Positions 34,707-43,725 of a DNA stretch of 64,000 nt are shown piece after piece. Source of the stretch: Planctomycetaceae bacterium (GTDB taxonomy: Bacteria > Planctomycetota > Planctomycetia > Pirellulales > Pirellulaceae). The position numbers and the translations under genes are program-made. Under the pieces are notes generated by a model, which was not told the DNA's origin, searched no databases, and saw nothing but the letters and a program-made list of their open reading frames with translations. The stretch covers positions 79,458 to 143,457 of the forward strand of contig PBCP01000001.1 of the NCBI GenBank assembly GCA_002717145.1, given 5' to 3'. Numbering within the stretch: position 1 is the stretch's first letter; every line of letters starts with the position of its first letter.

Positions 34707-36290
34707 TTATTTGGAAGAAGCCCAATCAATCGCATTCTTTAGCAGAATGCTCATCTGCGACTGTTGAAATTCGCCCACATGTCCCAGCGAAGTATAAAAT
34801 GCCTTACCACCAAACTTTGTCTTGTTTGTCCAGGCAATCGGCTCGGTGGGTTCTCCATCGATCGTACCTGAAAGAATCGCATTCGCTGTATCCGCGATAG
34901 GATTCACTATGTAGAGTGAACCCGTACCATCAAAGGAATCAACATCAACACCTTTCAGGATCGGATGGTCTGTTATTTTTGCAATCGTGACGTCTTTGCC
35001 TGCGCCATGGTGACCTGTATAGCTGCCCCCCCACACTTCCGCATCAAAGTCTTCCCAAACCAAATGCCCTTCAGGTGCTTCCGCGCCACGTAATGAAAAT
35101 GCATGATTAGCCGTACGAATACCAACAACCGGCTTCCCTGCTTTGATGTGGTCCTCAACCGCTTTAAAGTCTTCAGCCTTTAAGGCGCGACGACGGACAC
35201 TCACCAACAAAACGTCAGCATCTTTCACAGCCTGAGCGACACCAGGAATATCGTGACGCTCTCCCTTACCTTCTTCGTCACAATGTAAAATCGTGACTTT
35301 ATAGTCTTTACCCAGATGTTCCAGTGCAAACTTTGGCAAAGTCTCGTTCGTTACATATTCGCGCTCTGCTATCAGAGCAACAACATGAGGTCGCCTATCA
35401 TTTTTGACTTGAAACGGTTTATCACCCAGCAGTTGATCGCTGGTAATCGTCGGACAAACCCACTTTTCAATGTGCTCGATAATTAGGTCCGTTCCTGTGA
35501 AGTGACTTACGAATGGCTTCATTTTCGGATTGTACATCGTATCTGTCAGGTCGCGGCATAGCACAACGTTTTTGCCGTTCGATGCCAGACGACGTAACCC
35601 AAATGGCCGGCCCAGGACACACATGTTCGTATGCACTCCGACAAGGATCACATTTTTTATCCCTTCGGCTTCCATTACATTCCAGATCTCAACGCCACTG
35701 TCACTAATCACATCGTTCTTATGAATGTCGAGCAGATCCGTTTGTTTCGTCCAGGGGGCTCTGGGGTTTAAGCCTTTATCCGCTAGTTCTTTTGCCCAGG
35801 CTTCATGCTCAACAGGATCGTCGTCTTCTCCCCCGTCGGTCTGATCAATTGGATAAACCCCCTGTTCTTCTTCCGGAATGCTATAGCACCATTCGGCAAT
35901 TTCCTTGGGGAGATTGGAAGCCATTGGCGCACTTTGAGCCCGTTTACGCCCGGGATGGCCTTCATAAGGCTTCATGCAACTACTGGGAGCATGAATAATC
36001 AACGAGCCATTTTTACGTGCTGTTTTTAGGAACTGGTTCATTCGAGGTGCCACTTCAGCGCCACGACGTGTTGCATTAAGACAGTGGTGCAAATCCCACA
36101 TATCGCAGACGATCACTGCCGTCTCGGCTGCACTCCATTGTTCCGTTTGATATAGCGGCTGAAATCGTAAGTTTTCTTCAGTCGTAGGAGCCAATGATCG
36201 CTTCGTGATATCGAAGCTACCTTTGTCTGCAGCCAGTGCAAGCGAAGATGTTAGTGACAATAAAACGGCGAGGACAGTTTTGAAATGCAT
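34707..36290 (-). CDS. exported isochorismatase-like/ThuA-like fusion protein
   Basis: 527 residues, signal peptide (KTVLAVLLSLTSSLALAADK). Residues about 55-280 form an isochorismatase-like cysteine hydrolase domain: AVIVCDMWDLHHC, with the Asp near 63, and VGVHTNMCVLGRPF, with the nucleophile Cys near 224. Residues about 300-527 form a ThuA-like (glutamine amidotransferase-like) domain: HVVALIAEREY, ADVLLVSVRRRALKAEDF, KPVVGIRTANHAF, HPILKGVD and KAFYTSLGHVGEF. ThuA-like proteins occur with sugar metabolism, but their reaction is unclear. It lies between two operons, 153 bases from the paralogue triplet. Confidence 0.87.
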   Translation of the reverse strand: MHFKTVLAVLLSLTSSLALAADKGSFDITKRSLAPTTEENLRFQPLYQTEQWSAAETAVIVCDMWDLHHCLNATRRGAEVAPRMNQFLKTARKNGSLIIHAPSSCMKPYEGHPGRKRAQSAPMASNLPKEIAEWCYSIPEEEQGVYPIDQTDGGEDDDPVEHEAWAKELADKGLNPRAPWTKQTDLLDIHKNDVISDSGVEIWNVMEAEGIKNVILVGVHTNMCVLGRPFGLRRLASNGKNVVLCRDLTDTMYNPKMKPFVSHFTGTDLIIEHIEKWVCPTITSDQLLGDKPFQVKNDRRPHVVALIAEREYVTNETLPKFALEHLGKDYKVTILHCDEEGKGERHDIPGVAQAVKDADVLLVSVRRRALKAEDFKAVEDHIKAGKPVVGIRTANHAFSLRGAEAPEGHLVWEDFDAEVWGGSYTGHHGAGKDVTIAKITDHPILKGVDVDSFDGTGSLYIVNPIADTANAILSGTIDGEPTEPIAWTNKTKFGGKAFYTSLGHVGEFQQSQMSILLKNAIDWASSK

Positions 36291-36443
36291 GGTATAAGAT
36301 CATTCTTGGTTGGAGTTAAACCGTAGTTTGTACTCTTCCGGTTATACCATAGGCTGTAGCTGTTTTTTATCTTTAAGTATCTTTTAGATGCATTAAGGCC
36401 GAACGGCTAATGAACGTCCTATGGCACCACCCGGACGACTGGG

Positions 36444-37814
36444 TTAAAAGGGAAGTGGCCGCAATTCCACTTCGTCTTCGTTGATCCTCGCAAATTCTGT
36501 TTTATATGCATTCCAGGTGATTTCTAATGATTGCCCGTCGACGATTTTTGTCGTCTTAATTGCGTAAACACAGCATAGCTTTCCATTTTTCTTATGGACC
36601 TTTCTGGAGGTTGATTCACGATCATTTTCCATGACCGAATCCATGATGTATAGGTCCTGCTCCTTATGCGTTCCCGCAGGATAGAACCATTCGGTTGTAA
36701 GAGGATCCTGCCTGGTGATTACTCCGATTCGATATGCCTGGTTCTCATCGCCAGCGACCTGATAAGTGGTCATTAGAGTACCCAACAAGGCGTTATAATG
36801 GCCAGTCGTGCGCATCAAAGTTTCCAGCTCTCCCGACTCATCCAATTGCCTGGCATAGCCCGTGAATACACCGCTGTGAGCATCACTTTTTGTTGCAAAA
36901 TCATAATGGTAGGCCTCCTTTTGCTTTTCTTCCTCGTTATAGAGCGTCTTGAGCACTTCAGACTTACTTCTTCCACCAATGAAACTGTTCAGCTTTCGAT
37001 AGAATCCGGCGGTCAATTCGGGCGAGGATCCGTCCTGTACCACGTCTACTCTTTTAGACTCGACAAAGGGAGGAAGCGTGAGGGCTTGTGGAACCGGGGT
37101 TCCATTGCGGGTGAAGAAGACGACTCGATATTGACCGTTTATCCGTTTGAGCTTGATTGTGATATTGGCATTTGTCAGTTTCGACACACCACTAAGAACT
37201 AGTATGTCTCCAGTACGCTGCCACTTTCCTGTCAGATCGTCACCATTTCGGACAGTCGCCAACAGTTCCCCAGCCGGCAATAAGTAAAGGTGAAAAGGGG
37301 AATACCCTCCGTCAATCGTCACGTGTGTTTCCACATCCAACAATGGATCTTCCGGAAAGATGATCTTGCTCCGAGCGTATACACCTTGTGCCCGAACTGA
37401 CGATGTAAGGTGGCGTCCAACATTCGGGGGGATCACTTTAACGCGCTTAAAAACCTGACCATCAAACGGTACTGTACCCAGAACAAACCGGTCGTCCTTA
37501 ACATCGGAAATCGCGATCGCTCGTTTAGCAGCAACCTTGTCCAGTTCCTGACCTCCTGCCACACGCTGGAGAATAAGGCTTTTGTCGTTAATTCCCCAAT
37601 GCCCAACAGACCAAACGCCGTAATCATGCTGCTGTTCGTCAAAGAAGTGCAGACCTACATACCAATGATCTTTACGAAAGCGGACATAAGTATTGCCATT
37701 AGGAGAAGAAAATCGCCAGACTCCTATCAATGCCTCTTTATCCTGCTCTTTTGCTCCAACGTTAACGCTGAACAACAAACAAATGGTCAACGCAATCGAA
37801 ACGTGGCCCAGCAT
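36444..37814 (-). CDS. secreted protein of unknown family, third member of tandem paralogue triplet
   Basis: About 456 residues, signal peptide (MLGHVSIALTICLLFSVNVGA). I recognise no family. Block 1 (LIGVWRFSSPNGNTYVRFRK, then VGHWGINDKSLILQRV) and block 2 (DVETHVTIDGGYSPFHLYLL, then TGKWQRTGDILVLSGV) both carry a GxWxxxGDxLxL-like, lipocalin-type element. Block 3 (from ELTAGFYRKLNSFIGG) runs to the end and contains TRQDPLTTEW. All three blocks recur in the proteins at 37875 and 39295. The ATG at 37814 has AGGA 8 bases upstream; an ATG at 37862 has no such site. Last gene of the triplet operon. Confidence 0.8.
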   Translation of the reverse strand: MLGHVSIALTICLLFSVNVGAKEQDKEALIGVWRFSSPNGNTYVRFRKDHWYVGLHFFDEQQHDYGVWSVGHWGINDKSLILQRVAGGQELDKVAAKRAIAISDVKDDRFVLGTVPFDGQVFKRVKVIPPNVGRHLTSSVRAQGVYARSKIIFPEDPLLDVETHVTIDGGYSPFHLYLLPAGELLATVRNGDDLTGKWQRTGDILVLSGVSKLTNANITIKLKRINGQYRVVFFTRNGTPVPQALTLPPFVESKRVDVVQDGSSPELTAGFYRKLNSFIGGRSKSEVLKTLYNEEEKQKEAYHYDFATKSDAHSGVFTGYARQLDESGELETLMRTTGHYNALLGTLMTTYQVAGDENQAYRIGVITRQDPLTTEWFYPAGTHKEQDLYIMDSVMENDRESTSRKVHKKNGKLCCVYAIKTTKIVDGQSLEITWNAYKTEFARINEDEVELRPLPF

Positions 37815-37874
37815 TCTAGTGGTCCTATAAAGCCGTGAGGAATCTGATGGATAATTAGACATGTGACCGGCCAG

Positions 37875-39272
37875 CTATTTCTCCTGACTTTCCTGAGCCT
37901 TCATCTCTTCGTAGGCGGCTTTGAATTCCCGGAGAATGTCATCAAGAGATTTATCGCTCTCGATGTCATGGGACTTTGATGAACTCTCGACAAACAATTT
38001 GCCATTTCTTTTTAACCGAAAAGTGCTCGTGCTGGATCCGTCAGCGAGCCGGACAGATTCTCTGAATTGCTCGTCTCCTGCTGGAAAGGAGCCTTTGGCA
38101 GAATACCATTGCGTAGTAATCGGGGATTTGTTCGTAATCACTCCGATCCCAAGTCTATCTTTGTCTCTGCGAATGTTTTTATTTCTGGTCAGATGCGCAC
38201 CAAAGAAGGCGCTAAAATGGCCCTGCGTATTTGTAATGTTGAGCGCTGTACCATCATTCCCAGCTTCCTTTCCAAGGTATTTGCTATAGACCGTGACCTC
38301 TCCGGAATTGACATCCGCTTTGACCACATCTTCCCAATAATGTTCTGCCTCTTCTTTATTACCTTCCCGATAAACCGTGTCAGAAAATATTGATTTTGAA
38401 TGTCCAGTCAGGTACCCATACAATTGCTTAAAAAACTTCACTTCAAGTTCAGGTTCCGCATCATCTGCACTGACTTCAATGAATGAGACTTTCTCGAAAG
38501 GTGGGGAGTTGAGGGCTACAGCGGATTGCTCTCCGTTAGCTTCAAAATTGAACAATTTATATTTGCCGTTGGTCATCTTCAATTCCATTAGAATCGCAAC
38601 TTTATCTTTTTCGGTCACACCGCTGATAGTTAAAAAGTCGCCGGACTTTTCCCACTTCCCTTTCAATGGATCCTTACCATCCCGTACTCGACCTATAAAT
38701 TCACCGCCGGGCGCTAAGTAAAGATGGATACGCGTTCTTTCACCAATTAGGCTAACATGAGTTTCGGCTTCCAATGCGGGCTCTTCAGGCAAAACAATCT
38801 TGAACTGCGTGTACAACAGCTTTACCAGATGCGCATCGTTAAAGTAGTCAAACTCATCGAGTTTCTTATATCGCTCGCCCTGCAGAGGTACTCGACCCAG
38901 AACAAGAGAATCATCTGTAACTTCTGAAACTGTGATGCTGCGTTTGGGGGCTACTTTTTCAAGCTCATCCCCACCTCCAAGTCGCTGGAGTACCAACTTC
39001 CCGTCATGTTCAGCCCAGTGTCCCGCTGTTACCAGTGCACTTTGAGTATCACTCCAGATATGTACGGCAACGTACCAATAATCTTTGCGAAAATTTATAT
39101 AAGTGTTTCCAATCCGCGATTCATGTTGCCAGATGCCAATCAGGCCTGAGCCTGATGGCTCATTCGCCCGTGACGAGCCTGAATGAAAGACGATGATCGC
39201 TAGGATTGATGTTAAGCCAATCCGTTTGACTTGAGAACTAATTCTCGCTGTTGGTTTTGATGTGAATATCAT
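37875..39272 (-). CDS. secreted protein of unknown family, second member of tandem paralogue triplet
   Basis: About 465 residues, N-terminal signal (VKRIGLTSILAIIVFHSGSS). Blocks correspond to those of its neighbours: LIGIWQHESRIGNTYINFRK, AGHWAEHDGKLVLQRL, VAPKRSITVSEVTDDSLVLG, KGKWEKSGDFLTISGV, and a C-terminal domain with TNKSPITTQWYSA. The tail is acidic and helical (LREFKAAYEEMKAQESQEK). The ATG at 39272 follows a GGGGG tract and leaves 22 bases after the upstream gene; a longer frame from 39413 would overlap that gene by more than 100 bases. No enzyme motif visible. Middle gene of the triplet. Confidence 0.8.
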   Translation of the reverse strand: MIFTSKPTARISSQVKRIGLTSILAIIVFHSGSSRANEPSGSGLIGIWQHESRIGNTYINFRKDYWYVAVHIWSDTQSALVTAGHWAEHDGKLVLQRLGGGDELEKVAPKRSITVSEVTDDSLVLGRVPLQGERYKKLDEFDYFNDAHLVKLLYTQFKIVLPEEPALEAETHVSLIGERTRIHLYLAPGGEFIGRVRDGKDPLKGKWEKSGDFLTISGVTEKDKVAILMELKMTNGKYKLFNFEANGEQSAVALNSPPFEKVSFIEVSADDAEPELEVKFFKQLYGYLTGHSKSIFSDTVYREGNKEEAEHYWEDVVKADVNSGEVTVYSKYLGKEAGNDGTALNITNTQGHFSAFFGAHLTRNKNIRRDKDRLGIGVITNKSPITTQWYSAKGSFPAGDEQFRESVRLADGSSTSTFRLKRNGKLFVESSSKSHDIESDKSLDDILREFKAAYEEMKAQESQEK

Positions 39273-39294
39273 AGGACCCCCTGAGTTTGTTCCA

Positions 39295-40683
39295 TTATCG
39301 GGATTGGAGTTCTTTAAAATAGGATTCGAGTTCTTCCCAGACTGCTTCCAAGGGTCGGTCACTTTCAACAGGCACAACGTTGGCTGTATACCACTCCCGT
39401 GGTTTTCCATCATCTTCTATCTGATACGACTTGCGAGCACGCCCGTCCCCGGCATCAATCCACATGTCAAAGATCTTTCGCCCTCCCTTTATTGGAGTTG
39501 CTTCAGCCAGATGCCACTGGATTGTAAGAGGATCCTGCTTGTTGATTACACCGGCAGAATATAAAACACGCCCATAGGATGACGGGGTTTGTTGAGAAAA
39601 GAAAACACCAAACAAATTATTGAAATGAGTGCTTGTTTGCAAAGCCTGCGGCACTCTGTTGGGTTTGGTGTGGAGTTTGCTATAACTTTGCATGACTCCC
39701 GTCGTGGCGTCAGCCTTCACCACCATCTCTGCGAGAACCAAAGGCTGTTCCGGTTGTGTCTCAACAGGTTTCCCGTAGTCGTAAAGCGCCTCGTCTAGCA
39801 TCACCTGCTTGTGACCATGGATTCCCGCAAACATCTTCTCAAAAAATTCCGTTGAAAATCCCTTCGATAGCTCATTGTCTGTATGTGTCACCGAGGGTGG
39901 ATTTACAAACTCGGGAATCTCCAATGCTCGCGAATACTGCTTGCCGTTCACTTCATATTTAACCAGCTTGTACTTATCCTTCGTCTTAATGAGTTCCATC
40001 ACGATGGCAAATCCGCTGGACTTGGTTTCACCCTTGATATTCAAAATATCACCGGACTTCTGCCAGGTCCCTTTCAAAGGATTGTTCCCACCATTGGCCA
40101 AGCCAAGAAACTCACCTTCCGGCAACAGGTACAGGTGAATTCGTTGCCATCGATTTCGAATACTCACAAGAGTCTCTGCATTAACTATGGGTACGATAGG
40201 AAGAATATCACTCTCCTCGTAATATGGGCTTTCAGAAATTCTTGAACCACTCAGATAACGCCACACATCGTCATGGACTCTGCCAGTTCGGACAAATCGT
40301 TGGCCATTGAGCGGGATCTCTCCCAGAGTAAATGAATCGCTTGTGACATCAGAAAGTGTAAAGCTTCGTTTCGAGGGCACCAGGGACAACTTTTTCCATC
40401 CCTTCAGCTGATCAAGAACTAACTGCCCGTTTTCTAATTTCCAGGAACCAAAAGACTCAACGCCATAGACCTTGCCTGGTGAGTCAGAGAAGTGATGATA
40501 GGCAAAATACCATTGGTCACTTCGAAGTCGCAGATAGGTCTTTCCAGCGGGAGAATCATGCCGCCAGATTCCCAATAGCGATGGAGCTTCAGAACTACCC
40601 TGAATGGGCGGCTGCCAGGCGTTGGCAATTGTAGATCCCATGAAGAGGCTGGCAATGAAAGCAAGTTGAATCAAGATCCGCAT
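39295..40683 (-). CDS. secreted protein of unknown family, first member of tandem paralogue triplet
   Basis: About 462 residues, signal peptide (MRILIQLAFIASLFMGSTIA). Blocks: LLGIWRHDSPAGKTYLRLRS, FGSWKLENGQLVLDQL, VPSKRSFTLSDVTSDSFTLG, IHLYLLPEGEFLGLANGG, KGTWQKSGDILNIKG, and a C-terminal domain with NKQDPLTIQWHLAEA. Start ATG 40683 has GGAG 8 bases upstream; a TTG 18 bases earlier lacks this. First gene of the triplet operon, with 195 bases of gene-free DNA upstream, in which I see no clear site. Function unknown; the beta-rich, lipocalin-like repeats suggest ligand binding, which is only inference. Confidence 0.8.
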   Translation of the reverse strand: MRILIQLAFIASLFMGSTIANAWQPPIQGSSEAPSLLGIWRHDSPAGKTYLRLRSDQWYFAYHHFSDSPGKVYGVESFGSWKLENGQLVLDQLKGWKKLSLVPSKRSFTLSDVTSDSFTLGEIPLNGQRFVRTGRVHDDVWRYLSGSRISESPYYEESDILPIVPIVNAETLVSIRNRWQRIHLYLLPEGEFLGLANGGNNPLKGTWQKSGDILNIKGETKSSGFAIVMELIKTKDKYKLVKYEVNGKQYSRALEIPEFVNPPSVTHTDNELSKGFSTEFFEKMFAGIHGHKQVMLDEALYDYGKPVETQPEQPLVLAEMVVKADATTGVMQSYSKLHTKPNRVPQALQTSTHFNNLFGVFFSQQTPSSYGRVLYSAGVINKQDPLTIQWHLAEATPIKGGRKIFDMWIDAGDGRARKSYQIEDDGKPREWYTANVVPVESDRPLEAVWEELESYFKELQSR

Positions 40684-40878
40684 CAAATCGGCTCCGGCCA
40701 AAACAAACAGGTCGTATACCCAGTATTGTCGTTGATTAATAAATACCCGAGCCAGTATAAATCGAGCTACAGGCCATGCGTCGCTGTATTACACCTGCCA
40801 CAAGAATCAAATGCCGCTACCTGCGACATTTCCACTCTTAGAATTAGATATAGCTTAATCCTGATGAATTGGCAAAAA

Positions 40879-42288
40879 CTAAACCAATTCAGGAATAGCC
40901 TTTCCGCGGTCAAGTAGATATTGCGGGCGACCGGTTGGATCATCGATAGTCGTTCGGTCAGCCAGAATGCCAAGATTGTGATAAAGAGTGTACAGGGCGT
41001 CCTGATAATGAATCGGACGGCTGGTGGCTTCGCCTGCCAGCTTGTCGGTTGAACCAATAACCTGACCGACCTTCATTTTGCCACCAGCAAAAATAGCGGG
41101 AGCAACTCGTGGCCAGTGATCTCTACCTGCCTTGGCATTGATTTTTGGTGTGCGACCAAACTCACCCCACAGAATGATCGAAACATCGTCGAGCATCCCA
41201 CGGGACTGAAGGTCTTTCATGAAGGTAACAATGGCATGGTCAACGATCGGCAACGTGTACTTCATGCGGTTGAAGTTATCTGAGTGCGTATCAAAATCAC
41301 TGAACGTCACACTAATACATCGCACACCAGCTTCAATAAGCCGACGAGTCATTAATAATTTCAATGCCGCTTTAGGCTCATCCGCCGTGGTAAAACGTTT
41401 ACTGCTTACGCTCCATTTTGGTTCGTATTGCTCGACGATTTTTGGATCTTCTTTGGATAGATCCAAAGCATCCGCAAACTGTCCCGACAGAAGAATACCT
41501 GTTGCCTGCTGTGAAAATCGGTCCATGGCATCCATCATTCCACTGGCATCGACTTCACGACGAATTCGATCCAGTCCGGCAAGCAGCGTATTTCGATTAG
41601 CCAGACGGTCAGCATTCAATTCAGCGTTAAGTGAAAGACTGGTGGTATGATTTGAGCCAAGCCGTGATAGTTCGCCCTGCATACCGGGCTCCAACGGACG
41701 ACTAAAAATGCTCGAGAGGTCGGGGCGAAAAGGCTTATACGAGGGTCCAAGGAATCCCGGACGGCCGCTATTTCGAACCAGAGGACGCCCCTGCATCAAA
41801 TCAACATACGTTGGAGCAGGATCTGTCACCTTTCCGAGCAGTTTCGTCAGCACACAGCCCATAGCCGGCCGACCGCCAAATCCTGCCATGTCGCTGGTGG
41901 AAAATCCTGACATACACTGAAACGCATCGTGACGACCTTCTGCACCAACCATACTACGCACAAACGCAAATTGATCTGCGTGCTGAGCCATCTGTGGCAT
42001 GAGCTCGCAGATTTGAAAGCCTGGAAGATTGGTTGCTATAGGCTGAAAAATGCCCCTGGTTTCCACCGGAGCGTCCGGTTTCATATCGATCGTGTCCATT
42101 TGAGGTGGACCGCCGTCGAGGTGAATATTAACAATCGCTTTATTGGACGAGCCAATACCAGCCTGAGCTTCAAGTCGTAATAAGTCCGCCAGCGTCAGAC
42201 CAACCATTCCAGCTGCGCCTGCTGTTAGAAAGTCCCGACGGGAAACCCCGTCGCAATGTTTGACCGTCTTGCCTGTGAACTTAAACAC
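40879..42288 (-). CDS. DUF1501 protein, Tat-exported (GRDHW type)
   Basis: 469 residues with a GTG start at 42288 (AAGGAG 8 bases upstream). Twin-arginine signal (SRRDFLTAGAAGMVGLTL), IHLDGGPPQMDTIDMKPDAP, LWGEFGRTPKINAKAGRDHW and a C-terminal TLYHNLGILADRTTIDDPTGRP. It lies 12 bases after another DUF1501 gene and has no DUF1549/DUF1553 partner in the operon. Confidence 0.93.
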   Translation of the reverse strand: MFKFTGKTVKHCDGVSRRDFLTAGAAGMVGLTLADLLRLEAQAGIGSSNKAIVNIHLDGGPPQMDTIDMKPDAPVETRGIFQPIATNLPGFQICELMPQMAQHADQFAFVRSMVGAEGRHDAFQCMSGFSTSDMAGFGGRPAMGCVLTKLLGKVTDPAPTYVDLMQGRPLVRNSGRPGFLGPSYKPFRPDLSSIFSRPLEPGMQGELSRLGSNHTTSLSLNAELNADRLANRNTLLAGLDRIRREVDASGMMDAMDRFSQQATGILLSGQFADALDLSKEDPKIVEQYEPKWSVSSKRFTTADEPKAALKLLMTRRLIEAGVRCISVTFSDFDTHSDNFNRMKYTLPIVDHAIVTFMKDLQSRGMLDDVSIILWGEFGRTPKINAKAGRDHWPRVAPAIFAGGKMKVGQVIGSTDKLAGEATSRPIHYQDALYTLYHNLGILADRTTIDDPTGRPQYLLDRGKAIPELV

Positions 42289-42300
42289 CGAACTTACTCC

Positions 42301-43587
42301 TTACATCCATTCCTTAATGGGTCGACCTTCAATGAGTCGAATTGGGCGACCATCGGGAGCATGAGCAATCATATCCGTTGGCATGCCCAGCTTTGAGTAA
42401 ACCGTCGCCGCAATATCTTCAGTGAAATATTCGTCTTTGGAAACATAACCACCTTCATTATCCGTGGCACCCAAAATAGTCCCGGCAGGAACTCCGGCTC
42501 CAGCCATCAAAGCAAACCCGGTGCTAGCCCAGTGGTCTCGACCACTTGCTGAGTTAATCTTTGGCGTACGTCCGAAATCAGTAAACCAACACACAAGCGT
42601 TGTTTCCAGCAGGCCGCGTTGTTCAAGATCCATGATCAGTTGAGGTATCGCCTGATCGATGGAAGGCATTCGGCTTTTCAGACCTTTGAAATTATTCTGG
42701 TGCGTATCCCAGCCACCATCTGTGACTGTCACAAATCGAACTCCTGATTCGATCAGTCGTCGTGCCATCAGGCAACTTTGCCCAAGCCGATTTTTGCCGT
42801 AAGCTTCCCGAAGCGTGTCTTCTTCAGAATCAATGGCAAAGGCCTTTTTGGTTTCCGGTGCTGTAATCATGTTGAGTGCAGCGGCGTAGTGTTCATCCAA
42901 GGCGGCAAATGCCTCCTGCTGCAAATCGGTTTTGCGCTGCAATGCATCGAGTTTGGACAAGGCACTTTTGCGACGATCAATTCGTTCAAAAGTCACACCC
43001 TGGGGTGGGGTAATATCGCGAACAACAAAACTTTCGGCCGAAGGGTCTGACGAAATCTCAAAAGGATTGTATTCCAGTCCCAGGATGCCCGACGTTCCAC
43101 CACCAAAGCGACGATCTATTTGATCGCCCAATTGGATAAATGGAGGCATTGCCGTTTTGAATCCATGGAAATGACTAACAACGCTGCCATAGGTCGGATA
43201 GGAAATCGCCTGGTTAAACTTCCGACCACTCATCACATACTGGTCAGCCGTGCCATGACTTCCATTTTTAGGGTTCCATCCTCGCAAAACTGAAAACTTG
43301 TCCGCATGTTTAGCCAGATTTGGACAAACTTCCGTAAACTTCACGCCGGGAAGCGCCGTATCGATGACGTCGAATTCACCCCGAACACTCGTTGGTGCAT
43401 CTGGTTTCGGATCCAAAGTATCGTGGTGACTGGTGCCACCCCGCGTCCATATTAGGATGCAGTTATTCGGAGTCTTTTGAGCTGCATTCGCCTGAAGAAA
43501 CTGAGGCAATGCCAATCCAAGACCGGACAATGCACCAATCTCAAGAAAATTTCGGCGACTCAGTCCATCACAGTACTTATCACTCAT
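42301..43587 (-). CDS. DUF1501 protein, Tat-exported (GRDHW type)
   Basis: 428 residues. Twin-arginine signal (SRRNFLEIGALSGLGLAL), IWTRGGTSHHDTLDPKPDAP, VTDGGWDTHQNNFKGLKSR, CWFTDFGRTPKINSASGRDHW and VYSKLGMPTDMIAHAPDGRP. The GEFGRTP motif of the paralogues is TDFGRTP here. It precedes a second DUF1501 gene by 12 bases, forming a DUF1501 pair with no cytochrome gene attached. Confidence 0.93.
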   Translation of the reverse strand: MSDKYCDGLSRRNFLEIGALSGLGLALPQFLQANAAQKTPNNCILIWTRGGTSHHDTLDPKPDAPTSVRGEFDVIDTALPGVKFTEVCPNLAKHADKFSVLRGWNPKNGSHGTADQYVMSGRKFNQAISYPTYGSVVSHFHGFKTAMPPFIQLGDQIDRRFGGGTSGILGLEYNPFEISSDPSAESFVVRDITPPQGVTFERIDRRKSALSKLDALQRKTDLQQEAFAALDEHYAAALNMITAPETKKAFAIDSEEDTLREAYGKNRLGQSCLMARRLIESGVRFVTVTDGGWDTHQNNFKGLKSRMPSIDQAIPQLIMDLEQRGLLETTLVCWFTDFGRTPKINSASGRDHWASTGFALMAGAGVPAGTILGATDNEGGYVSKDEYFTEDIAATVYSKLGMPTDMIAHAPDGRPIRLIEGRPIKEWM

Positions 43588-43725
43588 CGGTAATCCAGTT
43601 TCTCTATTAAACAGGCAATCGCTATACGCTTATTTAAATAATATCAGACGCCCTAATTCCACACTATAAGAATCGGCCAGCTTACTATCTCAAAATCAGT
43701 TCGTTTGCTCCCCAAACGAGGGGTT

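Noticed and set aside
39272-39413. Extended N-terminus for the second triplet gene, starting at 39413.
   Set aside because: It overlaps the preceding gene by more than 100 bases and puts 47 polar residues before the signal peptide; the ATG at 39272 has a G-rich upstream site.
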